This document shows positions 41,562-49,330 of a stretch of DNA of 50,838 bases, piece after piece (within the stretch, counting starts at the first letter, position 1; each line of letters begins with the position of its first letter). The position numbers and the translations under genes were made by a program. The notes under the pieces are model-generated. The model was not told the origin of the DNA. It made no database searches and was given only the letters and a program-made list of their open reading frames with translations. The DNA lies in NCBI GenBank assembly GCA_903970435.1, contig CAJCIS010000193.1, positions 1-50,838 of the forward strand. The letters are read 5' to 3'. Origin of the DNA: Acidobacteriota bacterium. Lineage in GTDB: Bacteria > Pseudomonadota > Alphaproteobacteria > Acetobacterales > Acetobacteraceae.

Positions 41562-44257
41562 ACGCGCCGATCGGCGCCGGACGGTTCATCGGCCAGCGCC
41601 TGCCGCGCACCGAGGATGCCCGCCTGCTCACCGGCCGCGGGCTGTTTACCGACGACGTGGTGCTGGCCGGCATGCTGCACGTCGCCTTCGTGCGCAGCCC
41701 GATTGCCCGCGGCCGGATCGTCTCGATCGACGCCATCGCGGCAGGCGGCCTGCCGGGCGTGCACGCGATCCTCACCGCATCCGATCTGGCGGTGCTCAGG
41801 ATCGACATGCTGAATTTCTTCCTCGCCGTGCCGGATATCGCTATCGGGCCGCTCGCCTCCGGCCGGGTTGCTTACGTCGGCGATCCGGTCGCCATGGTCA
41901 TCGCCGCCGACCGCTACCTCGCGGAAGACGCCGCCGGCCTGGTGGCCGTGGAATATGCCGAGGAAATCCCCACCGTAACGATCAGCGACGCCAAGCGCAC
42001 CGGCGCCGATCCGGTGCATGCCGGCACCGAATCGAATGAAGCCGCGGCGATGGGCGACCCCGAGGACGACGCGATCGAGGCAGTGCTGGCCGCAGCACCG
42101 CATCTGGTCAGCGCCAGCTTCACCCACCAGCGCATCAGCCAGTCGCCGATGGAGGCGCGCGGTGTCGTGGCGGCGCGCCGCGGCGGCGAGCTCACGGTTT
42201 ATATTTCCTGTCAGAGCCCGCAGCTCGTGGCGCGCTACCTGGCCCAGGCATTCGGCCTGCCGCCGGCCAACATACGTGTGATCGCCAAGGATGTCGGCGG
42301 TTCGTTCGGCCTCAAATCGATCCCGTGGCGCGAGGAGGTGGCGGTCATTGCCGCCGGCATGCTGCTCGGCTGTCCGCTCAAATGGACCGAGGACCGGCTG
42401 GAGAATCTAACCGCCTCCAATCACGCGCGCGAGCAGGAACTCACCCTGCGCGTCGGATTCGACGCAGAAGGGCGGATGCTGGCCTGCCACGCCGATTACG
42501 GCATCAACAACGGCGCCTATCCGCACGGGGCGGACGCCAATATTGCGGTGATGATGTTCCTGTGGGCGGCGTACAAAATGCCGCAATTCAGTTTCCTGGC
42601 GCGTGGCTGGTACACCAACACGCCGGGCCTCGGCGCCTATCGCGGACCCTGGGCGATCGAAACCCAGGTGCGCGAAGTGCTGCTGGACATGGCGGCACGC
42701 CAGATCGGTATCGATCCGATCGAGCTGCGCCGCCGCAATCTGATCACCAAGGCGGACCAGCCCTGCACCACGCCGCTTGGCATCGTGCTGGAAGACATAA
42801 CGCCCGCGGAATGCCTGGACAAGCTCCTCGAAGCCGTCGACGTGGCCGCGTTCCGCGCCGAACAGGCGGCCGCGCGCGCGCAGGGACGCCATCTCGGCCT
42901 CGGCGTCGCCGCCTATATCGAGCCCACCGCCGGCAGCACGGGCATCGCGGTGCTCGCCACGGATGTCGCACAGATCCGCATCGAGCCGACCGGCCGCGTG
43001 ACCGCGATCCTCAGCACCCACAGCCAGGGCCATGGCACGCAGACCACGATGGCGCAGGTCATTGCCGAAACGTTAGGCGTCGGATTCGATGCCGTATCCG
43101 TGTTCGAGGATGACAGTTCGCGCGGCGGCTTCGGCGCCGGCGCGTCCGGCAGCCGTCAGGCAGTGGCCGGCGGCGGCGCAGCGATCAGGGCGTCTGCCAT
43201 TCTGGTGGACAAGGTGACCCGCATCGCCGCCCATCTGCTGAACGCCAATCCCGCTTATGTGCGCATCGAGGACGGCATGGTCCATGTGGCCGGTGTCGCG
43301 GAAATGACCCGCAGCCTGCGCGAAATTGCCGAAATCGCCTATGGCGAGCCGGACCGCCTGCCGCCGGGCATGGAACCGGGCCTGGAGGCGCAGTATCGCT
43401 ACCGCCCGCCGCCGATCACCTTCACCAGTGCGGCGCACGCGTGCATCGTCGAAGTCGATACGGAAACCGGCTTCGTATCGATCAAGCGGTGGGTGTGCGC
43501 CGAGGATTGCGGCGTCATGATCAATCCCGCGGTGGTGGAAGGGCAGATCGCCGGCGGCCTGGCACAGGCCATCGGCGCCGTGCTGCTCGAGGACATGGCC
43601 TACGATGCGAACGGCAATCCGACCACCGCCACCTACAAGGATTATCTGCTGCCGGCGATTTCGGACGTGCCCGATTTCGAATACATCCATGCCTCCACAC
43701 GGTCGAAGGCCGAAGGCGGGTTCCGCGGCGTCGGCGAGGGCGGCGCCATTATCGGGCCTCCGACGCTCATCAACGCGATCGCCGACGCGCTGTCGCCATT
43801 CGGGGCGCGTTGCCTCGATACGCCGCTGACCCCCTCCAGAATCCTCGATCTGATCGCCGGCCGAACATCCGCCAAACGCCACGAGGCCGCCGGGCCGGCG
43901 GCCGAGAAAGCAACAATGCCGCCGCCGCCTGCCCCGCCCGCAGCGCCGCCGTCTCCCGCGAAAGCCGCCGTGGACGGGCTATGGAAAATGGTTCTGGCGA
44001 CGCCGATGGGTCCGCAGGAAATGACCGGCCGGTTCGAAACCGATGGCGAAACGTTGCGTGGCCGGCTCGATAGCGCCCAGGGCGCGCAGGATTTTCAGGG
44101 CAAGGTGAGCGGCACCCATTTGAAGTGGGAAATGAAGGTAACCAAGCCCGTATCGATCACCCTCAAATACGACATCCAGATCGACGGCGACAAACTCACC
44201 GGCAAGGTGAAGATGGGCTTTTTCGGGACTGCCAAGGTGACGGGGGTGCGTGCGTAA
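41558..44257 (+). CDS. Molybdenum hydroxylase large subunit (CoxL-like) with fused C-terminal beta-barrel-like domain
   Basis: This 899-residue protein has residues 1-774 as the molybdopterin-binding subunit of the xanthine dehydrogenase family: IGQRLPRTEDARLLTGRGLF, SPMEARGVVAA, KDVGGSFGLKS, HSQGHGTQTTMAQV and the catalytic Glu in GVGEGGAI. The active-site loop is AYRGPW, not the AYxCSFR of true CO dehydrogenase. The substrate is therefore probably an aldehyde, purine or heteroaromatic compound. A Pro-rich linker (about 775-802) leads to 97 residues with alternating strands (MTGRFETDGETLRGRL, FQGKVSGTHLKWEMKV, DGDKLTGKVKMGFFG). That resembles a small lipocalin-like barrel and is absent from usual CoxL proteins. 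Confidence 0.92.
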   Translation: MNAPIGAGRFIGQRLPRTEDARLLTGRGLFTDDVVLAGMLHVAFVRSPIARGRIVSIDAIAAGGLPGVHAILTASDLAVLRIDMLNFFLAVPDIAIGPLASGRVAYVGDPVAMVIAADRYLAEDAAGLVAVEYAEEIPTVTISDAKRTGADPVHAGTESNEAAAMGDPEDDAIEAVLAAAPHLVSASFTHQRISQSPMEARGVVAARRGGELTVYISCQSPQLVARYLAQAFGLPPANIRVIAKDVGGSFGLKSIPWREEVAVIAAGMLLGCPLKWTEDRLENLTASNHAREQELTLRVGFDAEGRMLACHADYGINNGAYPHGADANIAVMMFLWAAYKMPQFSFLARGWYTNTPGLGAYRGPWAIETQVREVLLDMAARQIGIDPIELRRRNLITKADQPCTTPLGIVLEDITPAECLDKLLEAVDVAAFRAEQAAARAQGRHLGLGVAAYIEPTAGSTGIAVLATDVAQIRIEPTGRVTAILSTHSQGHGTQTTMAQVIAETLGVGFDAVSVFEDDSSRGGFGAGASGSRQAVAGGGAAIRASAILVDKVTRIAAHLLNANPAYVRIEDGMVHVAGVAEMTRSLREIAEIAYGEPDRLPPGMEPGLEAQYRYRPPPITFTSAAHACIVEVDTETGFVSIKRWVCAEDCGVMINPAVVEGQIAGGLAQAIGAVLLEDMAYDANGNPTTATYKDYLLPAISDVPDFEYIHASTRSKAEGGFRGVGEGGAIIGPPTLINAIADALSPFGARCLDTPLTPSRILDLIAGRTSAKRHEAAGPAAEKATMPPPPAPPAAPPSPAKAAVDGLWKMVLATPMGPQEMTGRFETDGETLRGRLDSAQGAQDFQGKVSGTHLKWEMKVTKPVSITLKYDIQIDGDKLTGKVKMGFFGTAKVTGVRA

Positions 44258-44268
44258 GGAAGGAAGCC

Positions 44269-44395
44269 GTTCTTTTTTGAAAAAAAGAACCAAAAAACTT
44301 TTGCTCTTGATGCAATCCCCAACGTATCGGGCATGGCCCGGGTCCTTGTGCAGGCGCAGGGAAAAGTTTTTTGGTTCTTTTTTTCAAAAAAGAAC
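44269..44395. repeat. Hairpin repeat, full paired element (locus 14, A/A, inverted core)
   Basis: Hairpins lie at 44269-44290 and 44374-44395, and flanking TAAGGAAG/CTTCCTTA extend the symmetry. The core contains TGATGCAATCCCC, the complement of the core in locus 3. It lies between convergent genes. The right hairpin contains the stop codon of the MocA-like gene. Confidence 0.88.
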
Positions 44396-44983
44396 TGCTT
44401 CCTTACGCGGCGTATCAAAGTCCCTTAGCACCGCATCCATCTCGAACTCGATTTCAGCCACATGCGCTGCATGCCGGCGGAATAATCCCCGTGCGCCAGT
44501 ATCCCCCGTCACCCCTTCCATGTCCGCAAAGAAACGTCGATCCCACAGCACCGGGTTGCCGCGCTGCCCTCGGTGCGTCGGCACAATAATCAGGCGCCCC
44601 TCGCCCGCATCATACGCGTCCAGCAGCCGGTCGATCATGGCTGCACTCACCAGCGGCATGTCGCCGAGGCACACCAGCACGGCCGCCGCATCCTCCGGCA
44701 GAGCGCGCAGCCCGGCGCGCAGGCTGGCCGACAAACCCTCGGCGTAATCCGGCGCCAGGACGGTGACCACCGCACGCGATCCAAGTGCCGCCGCCACCTC
44801 CGCCGCCTGGTGCCCCAACACCACCAGAACCGGCGCGGCGCGGCTGCCCAGCACAGCATCGGCGACCCGCGCCACCATCGCCACGCCATCGCCATCCGGC
44901 AGCAGCAACTTGTTGGCCGGTGCCATGCGGCTGGAAAGTCCGGCCGCCAGGATAAGGCCGGTAACCCGCGGGCGCGCCATCAT
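44384..44983 (-). CDS. MocA-like molybdenum cofactor nucleotidyltransferase
   Basis: This 199-residue NTP transferase has the N-terminal nucleotide loop LILAAGLSSRMAPANKLLLP, the metal-binding LVCLGDMPLVSAAMID and the GNPVLWDRRFF segment typical of MobA/MocA. Next to XdhC genes it most likely makes the cytidine dinucleotide form of the cofactor for the hydroxylase. Its start overlaps the XdhC stop by four bases (ATGA). The last residues (EAVLF) and the stop come from the hairpin repeat, as in the FAD subunit gene. The operon converges with the coxGMSL-type genes. Confidence 0.88.
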   Translation of the reverse strand: MMARPRVTGLILAAGLSSRMAPANKLLLPDGDGVAMVARVADAVLGSRAAPVLVVLGHQAAEVAAALGSRAVVTVLAPDYAEGLSASLRAGLRALPEDAAAVLVCLGDMPLVSAAMIDRLLDAYDAGEGRLIIVPTHRGQRGNPVLWDRRFFADMEGVTGDTGARGLFRRHAAHVAEIEFEMDAVLRDFDTPRKEAVLF

Positions 44984-45759
44984 GCCAACCGTCCCTGATC
45001 TTGACTCATCGGGCATGCCTCCGGCGGCACGCCGTCACGCGAATGCGTGCTGCGCACGACGCCCCCGGTCGCCGAAGGCAACGCGCGGCCGTTCCGCCGC
45101 ACGGCGATCAATTGCGCCAGGATGCTCACCGCGATTTCGGCCACCGTGACGGCCCCGATCGGCAACCCGACCGGGCCGTGAATCCGCGCAATGGCGTCGG
45201 CGCCGTGGCCAAGCGCCGCCAGACGCTCCAGCCGCGCCGCCTGGGTTTTGCGGCTGCCGAGGGCACCGACGTAGAAAGCATCCGTGCGCAAGGCGAGGTC
45301 CAGCGCCGGGTCGTCCAGCTTGGAATCGTGCGTCAGCGTCACCACCGCGGTGTGCGCATCGGGCGCCAAGGCGCGCAACGCCTCGTCCGGCCAGCGCGGT
45401 TCGATCGTGACCTCGGGAAAGCGTTCCGCGGTGGCGTAGCCGCGGCGCGGATCGATGATGGTGACGGCAAACCCCGCGGTGGCCGCCATCGGCGCCAGCG
45501 CCTGGGCGACATGCACGGCGCCCACGATGAACAGCCGCGGCGGCGGCGCATGCACGTGCAGGAACCAGGACTCGCCATCGCAGTCCATGATACGCGACTC
45601 GTCCCGCGCCGCCGCGCGCGCCGCTTCGGCCTGCAGGGCAGCCGGCGCCGCCGCGTCCGGCAGCCTTAACTGGGCGCCGTCGGGCAGGCGCGTGGCGAGC
45701 ACCTCCACGCGCCGCGCCGCACGCGCGGCGCGCAGCGCGGCCAGTGTTTCCGGCGTCAC
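44980..45759 (-). CDS. XdhC family protein, C-terminal (Rossmann) part
   Basis: This 259-residue protein contains the XdhC C-terminal Rossmann domain: FIVGAVHVAQALAPMAATAGF, DPRRGYATAERFP, VVTLTHDSKLDDPALDLAL, YVGALGSRKTQAARLERL and GPVGLPIGAVTVAEIAVSI. XdhC proteins bind and insert sulfurated molybdenum cofactor into hydroxylases. Its GTG overlaps the stop of the separate N-terminal XdhC gene, so the function is split over two proteins. The C-terminal tail (RSTHSRDGVPPE) is encoded by a 41-base repeat that is also half of the large palindrome at 49.2 kb, so the native end has been replaced. Confidence 0.88.
   Translation of the reverse strand: MTPETLAALRAARAARRVEVLATRLPDGAQLRLPDAAAPAALQAEAARAAARDESRIMDCDGESWFLHVHAPPPRLFIVGAVHVAQALAPMAATAGFAVTIIDPRRGYATAERFPEVTIEPRWPDEALRALAPDAHTAVVTLTHDSKLDDPALDLALRTDAFYVGALGSRKTQAARLERLAALGHGADAIARIHGPVGLPIGAVTVAEIAVSILAQLIAVRRNGRALPSATGGVVRSTHSRDGVPPEACPMSQDQGRLA
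45021..45061. repeat. 41-bp repeat shared with the large palindrome
   Basis: Identical to 49293-49333. It contains an internal hairpin CACGC-GAAT-GCGTG. It lies within the 3' end of the xdhC-like gene and codes for its tail. Confidence 0.85.
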
Positions 45760-46076
45760 CCGAGGCGCTCGAGCAGAACCGTCAGCTTGCCACCGCACGC
45801 CAGGCCCACTTCCCAGGCGCGTTCGTTGGTAATGCCGAACTCCAGCACCTGCGTGGCACCGTCGGCAAAGGTGCGCGCGGCAGCATCGGCCACCGCGGCC
45901 TCTACACAGCCGCCGCTCACCGACCCCGCCATGCGGCCCGACCGGGTGAGCACCAGGCGGCTGCCGCGCGGCCGCGGCGAACTGCCCCAGGTGTCAACGA
46001 CGGTGGCGATGGCGACGGTTTCGCCGGAATCGTGCCAGGCGGCGGCGGTCTCCAGCATGTCTTCCGTGTCGATCAT
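45756..46076 (-). CDS. XdhC family protein, N-terminal (XdhC/CoxI) domain
   Basis: This 106-residue protein is the stand-alone XdhC/CoxI domain: VAIATVVDTWGSSPRPRGSR, SGRMAGSVSGGCVEAAV with the conserved SGGCVE cysteine, and VGLACGGKLTVLLE at the end. It works with the downstream Rossmann part in cofactor maturation. Overlap GTGA couples the two. The 127-base gap to the divergent M24 gene has a solo hairpin repeat, and it must also contain promoters for both directions. Confidence 0.9.
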   Translation of the reverse strand: MIDTEDMLETAAAWHDSGETVAIATVVDTWGSSPRPRGSRLVLTRSGRMAGSVSGGCVEAAVADAAARTFADGATQVLEFGITNERAWEVGLACGGKLTVLLERLG

Positions 46077-46145
46077 TATAGGCCTGCCTGCGGTTGCGGC
46101 ATTGAGATTGCGTTACTAAGAAAGGGAGGCAAGGGTAAGGAAGAA

Positions 46146-46179
46146 GTTCTTTTTTGAAAAAAGAACCAAAAAACTTTTG
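46146..46179. repeat. Hairpin repeat, single half (locus 15, A)
   Basis: A 21-nt hairpin (46146-46166) and mini-hairpin (46167-46179). This is the only copy between two divergently transcribed genes, a position where a terminator would not be expected. Confidence 0.85.
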
Positions 46180-46202
46180 TCTGTTTGAAGGTGTAGGCTT
46201 GC

Positions 46203-46901
46203 ATGGATTTGGATCATTCCTCACGCGAGTGCGGTGCGAGGCTGCTTGAGGCGCAAGCCCAAGCGAGCGCCCTGTTCGATGAGATCGAGCACCGCCTGAT
46301 CCGGGCCGGCATTACGGAAAGCCAACTGAACACGGAAATCTACACACTGGCCGCCGACATGTTCGGTGTGACCACGCATTGGCACAAGCGCGTCATCCGC
46401 GCCGGCCCGAATACCTTGCAGCCTTATAACGAAGATCCGCCCGACCGGTTGATCGATGCGGATGACATTCTTTTTGTCGATCTGGGGCCGGTGTTCGCCG
46501 CGTGGGAAGCCGATTTCGGCCGCACGTTTGTTCTGGGGAGCGATCCCGTCAAGCACCGGCTTAGAAACGATCTTCAGCCGATCTTCCAGGCGGCAAAGGC
46601 ACGGTTCGAGGCTGACCCGGACATGACGGGTGCGACGCTCTATGAAATCGCCTGCGATCTGGCCACAGAATCAGGCTGGGAATTCGGCGGCCGGATCGCC
46701 GGCCATACGGTCGGCGAATTTCCGCACGAGCGCATCCCGGGTGACCGGATCAGTTTTTTCATTACGCGCGGCAATCACCTCCCCCTGCGCCGCGCCGACG
46801 CGGCGGGCCGCCCCTATCACTGGATATTGGAAATCCACCTGGTAGACCGCGCCCGCCAGATCGGCGGCTTTTTCGAGGAACTTCTGACGAGTCCGGGCTG
46901 A
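46203..46901 (+). CDS. M24 family metallopeptidase-like protein
   Basis: This 232-residue protein has the pita-bread fold of aminopeptidase P/methionine aminopeptidase. The metal ligands can be read as the Asp in FVDLGPVFAAWEADFGRTF (two Asp), the His in GHTVGEFPHE and the Glu in ILEIHLVDR. It lacks the N-terminal domain of prolidase-type enzymes and is short. A peptidase or creatinase-like role is possible, but the substrate is unknown. It starts 23 bases after a hairpin repeat and stops five bases before the next one. Confidence 0.85.
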   Translation: MDLDHSSRECGARLLEAQAQASALFDEIEHRLIRAGITESQLNTEIYTLAADMFGVTTHWHKRVIRAGPNTLQPYNEDPPDRLIDADDILFVDLGPVFAAWEADFGRTFVLGSDPVKHRLRNDLQPIFQAAKARFEADPDMTGATLYEIACDLATESGWEFGGRIAGHTVGEFPHERIPGDRISFFITRGNHLPLRRADAAGRPYHWILEIHLVDRARQIGGFFEELLTSPG

Positions 46902-46905
46902 AACG

Positions 46906-47005
46906 CAAAAAACTTTTGCTCTGTTCGGTGCATGCCGCGTCGCAGGTGGGCTTAAGCCCACCCAAAAAGTCAAAAGTTTTTTGGTTCTTTTTTTCAAAAA
47001 AGAAC
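46906..47005. repeat. Hairpin repeat, paired element lacking left hairpin (locus 16, A)
   Basis: The left side keeps CAAAAAACTTTTG (46906-46918). The core contains a GTGGGCTTAAGCCCAC palindrome (about 46946-46961). The right hairpin is at 46984-47005. It sits between the M24 and dehydrogenase genes. Confidence 0.82.
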
Positions 47006-47037
47006 TGCTTCCTTCCTCCTCTTCACCGGCCATCATC

Positions 47038-48555
47038 ATGCAAACCCCCGAAATCCTGGCCCGCCTGGGCGTGGACCTCAACACCCTCACCGGCCACGAT
47101 CTGACCGCGCGTTCGCCGATCACCGGCCGGACCACAGCATCCCTGACCGCCACGCCGCCATCCCAAGCCAATGCCGCCATAGACCGCGCACACGACGCCT
47201 TCCGTTGTTGGCGGCAAATTCCGCCGCCGAGGCGGGGTGAATTCGTTCGCCGGCTCGGTGAGGAATTGCGCGCCGCAAAGCCCGATCTGGGTCATCTCGT
47301 GACCATCGAAACAGGAAAGTGCATTTCCGAAGCCCTGGGCGAGGTACAGGAAATGATCGACATTTGCGATTTCGCGGCCGGGCTTTCGCGCCAGCTCTAC
47401 GGCCTTACCATCGCCACCGAACGGCCCGAGCACCGTATGATGGAGACCTGGCATCCGCTGGGTGTCGTCGGCGTTATTTCCGCGTTCAACTTTCCGGTTG
47501 CGGTATGGTCGTGGAACGCCGCTCTGGCCCTGGTGTGCGGCAACAGCGTGGTGTGGAAGCCCTCGGAAAAGGCGCTGCTGGCGGCGATGGCGGTTCACGC
47601 GCTGACATTACGCACGGCGGCTCGTTTCGGCGCCGATGCACCGCCCGGGCTGTGCACCCTGCTGATCGGCGGCAGCGACCTCGGTGCGGCGCTGGTGGAC
47701 CATCCACGCGTGGCCCTGGTGTCGGCCACCGGCTCCACCGCCATGGGCCGCGCCGTGGCGCCGCGCCTGGCGGCGCGATTCGCCCGCGCGGTGCTGGAAC
47801 TGGGCGGCAACAACGCCGCCATCGTCGCGCCTAGCGCGGACCTCGACCTCACCGTGCGTGCGGTGGCCTTCGCCGCCATGGGCACCGCCGGCCAGCGCTG
47901 CACGACCCTGCGCCGCCTGTTCGTCCACGACGCCATTTACGACATCCTCCTGCCGCGCCTGCGCGCGGCCTACGCCTCGGTTACCGTCGGCGATCCGCGC
48001 GCCCCCGAAACCCTGGTCGGGCCGCTGATCGACCAGGCCGCCTTCCAGGCCATGCAGGGTGCCATCGCCGAGGCGCGCGAAACGGGCGGCGTGGTGACGG
48101 GCGGGCAACGGACCTGCGCGCAGGCCGGCGACGCGGCGTTCTACGTTCGCCCCGCGCTCGTCGAACTGACCGCGCAGATCCCGGTGGTGAAGCGCGAAAC
48201 GTTTGCCCCGATCCTCTACGTCATGCGCATCCCCGATCTGGCCACCGCCATCGCCATGCAGAACGATGTCGCGCAGGGCCTGTCATCGTCCATCTTCACC
48301 AACGACATGCGGGAGGCGGAACTGTTCCTGTCGGCGGAGGGCTCGGACTGCGGCATCGCCAACGTCAATCTGGGGCCGTCCGGGGCCGAGATCGGCGGCG
48401 CGTTCGGCGGCGAAAAGGACACCGGCGGCGGCCGCGAGGCCGGCTCGGACTGCTGGAAGGCCTATATGCGCCGGGCAACCAACACGGTGAACTACGGGCG
48501 TGCGTTGCCGCTCGCGCAGGGCGTTTCTTTCAGCGTAGCAAAAACAAACAGTTAA
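47038..48555 (+). CDS. Aldehyde dehydrogenase, ALDH7/AmaB-like (aminoadipate semialdehyde type)
   Basis: This 505-residue NAD(P)-dependent dehydrogenase has the NAD-binding VVGVISAFNFPVAVWSW, the loop LVSATGSTAMGRAV, the catalytic Glu in VLELGGNNAAIVAP and the catalytic Cys in MGTAGQRCTTLRRLF. The late segment GAEIGGAFGGEKDTGGGREAG with SDCWKAYMRR is typical of antiquitin/AmaB, which oxidises piperideine-6-carboxylate in lysine breakdown. No other lysine genes are adjacent, so the substrate is inference. The start ATG 47038 is 32 bases after the hairpin repeat. No strong ribosome site. Confidence 0.92.
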   Translation: MQTPEILARLGVDLNTLTGHDLTARSPITGRTTASLTATPPSQANAAIDRAHDAFRCWRQIPPPRRGEFVRRLGEELRAAKPDLGHLVTIETGKCISEALGEVQEMIDICDFAAGLSRQLYGLTIATERPEHRMMETWHPLGVVGVISAFNFPVAVWSWNAALALVCGNSVVWKPSEKALLAAMAVHALTLRTAARFGADAPPGLCTLLIGGSDLGAALVDHPRVALVSATGSTAMGRAVAPRLAARFARAVLELGGNNAAIVAPSADLDLTVRAVAFAAMGTAGQRCTTLRRLFVHDAIYDILLPRLRAAYASVTVGDPRAPETLVGPLIDQAAFQAMQGAIAEARETGGVVTGGQRTCAQAGDAAFYVRPALVELTAQIPVVKRETFAPILYVMRIPDLATAIAMQNDVAQGLSSSIFTNDMREAELFLSAEGSDCGIANVNLGPSGAEIGGAFGGEKDTGGGREAGSDCWKAYMRRATNTVNYGRALPLAQGVSFSVAKTNS

Positions 48556-48563
48556 GGAACGAT

Positions 48564-48598
48564 GTTCTTTTCTAAAGAAAAGAACCATAAGACTTTTG
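48564..48598. repeat. Hairpin repeat, single half (locus 17, B)
   Basis: A hairpin with AA in the turn (48564-48585) and an imperfect mini-hairpin. It is eight bases after the dehydrogenase stop. A GC-rich terminator for the opposite strand follows. Confidence 0.82.
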
Positions 48599-48616
48599 TC
48601 CGTGACCCGTCATAAC

Positions 48617-48645
48617 AAAACCCGCCTTGGTGCCCCGGCGGGTTC
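48617..48645 (-). terminator. Intrinsic terminator of the small secreted peptide gene
   Basis: On the minus strand AACCCGCC pairs with GGCGGGTT (positions 48619-48626 and 48637-48644), followed by TTTTGTTAT. It lies 25 bases after the stop of the 60-residue gene. Confidence 0.75.
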
Positions 48646-48669
48646 GTTATGGCAGGGCAACCGGGCGCG

Positions 48670-48852
48670 TTAGCCGCCGCAGTTTGGATAGCACTTGGGA
48701 ATTTCCATCGCGGCGACGACCAGGGGCGCATTGTTCAGCGTTCCATGGAAGTAACCAACAGAAGTCGTTGCCGCAGCGCTCGCGCTGTAGAAGCTTTCCA
48801 TCGGGGCTGCTGAAACTGTCAGTAAAGCCGCGAACATCGCAAGTGCCTTCAT
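48670..48852 (-). CDS. Small secreted protein (60 residues)
   Basis: This short gene has good supporting signals: GGAGGG eight bases before the ATG, and its own intrinsic terminator downstream. The N-terminus is a signal peptide (MKALAMFAALLTVSAAP), with cleavage probably near SASAA. The mature part is about 30 residues ending in PKCYPNCGG, which could form one disulfide or a metal knot. I recognise no family. It may act in the periplasm or outside the cell. A long, gene-free upstream region (48853 onward) suggests it has its own regulation. Confidence 0.75.
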   Translation of the reverse strand: MKALAMFAALLTVSAAPMESFYSASAAATTSVGYFHGTLNNAPLVVAAMEIPKCYPNCGG

Positions 48853-49201
48853 GAGTAAACCCTCCGTTTAATTGCGCTCAGACCGTTTTGACCGGGATTT
48901 CCCCCCCGGCGACGTCAGCAGTAGCTGATTCTTGGGCAAAGCGCTACCCCCGGTAGTGTAAAAGTAGCGGAATCGCCGAAAAAGTTTCTGTCAGTTGCAC
49001 ATCAGGTTGTGGCACGGCGAAATTCCCATGGCAGCAGTAGAATAAACCGCACCGCGCACCCCGGCGAACTGGCGGGAAATCAGCCGGATGCCCGAATCAA
49101 GGGAAGCCTACGGCGGCGCTGGTTGCAACGCTGAGCGGAACGTTAGGGGAACGCTCACCGCAACGGTGGCGGCGCCAACCGGCTTGATGGATGGCTCATA
49201 C
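48853..49201. other. Intergenic region upstream of the small secreted peptide
   Basis: No convincing gene. It should contain the promoter of the minus-strand peptide gene, but I see no clear boxes. Short repeats such as GCTACCCCCGGTAG (a small hairpin near 48942) are present. Confidence 0.4.
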
Positions 49202-49330
49202 CGTGCGCAGCACGCATTCGCGTGACGGCGTGCCGCCGTCGTCTCAAGCGCTGCGCGGCACAATAGTTTTGTGCCGCGCAGCGCATAAGACGCCGGCGGC
49301 ACGCCGTCACGCGAATGCGTGCTGCGCACG
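49202..49330. repeat. Large near-perfect palindrome
   Basis: Arms of about 62 bases (49202-49263 and 49269-49330) with only a few mismatches and a 5-base loop. Both strands read almost the same frame. One distal part occurs again at 45021-45061. It stands 41 bases beyond the 3' end of the glycosyltransferase gene and could end its transcript as a very stable hairpin. Confidence 0.88.

Noticed and set aside
41558-44257. Aerobic CO dehydrogenase large subunit
   Set aside because: The AYxCSFR loop is absent (AYRGPW instead).
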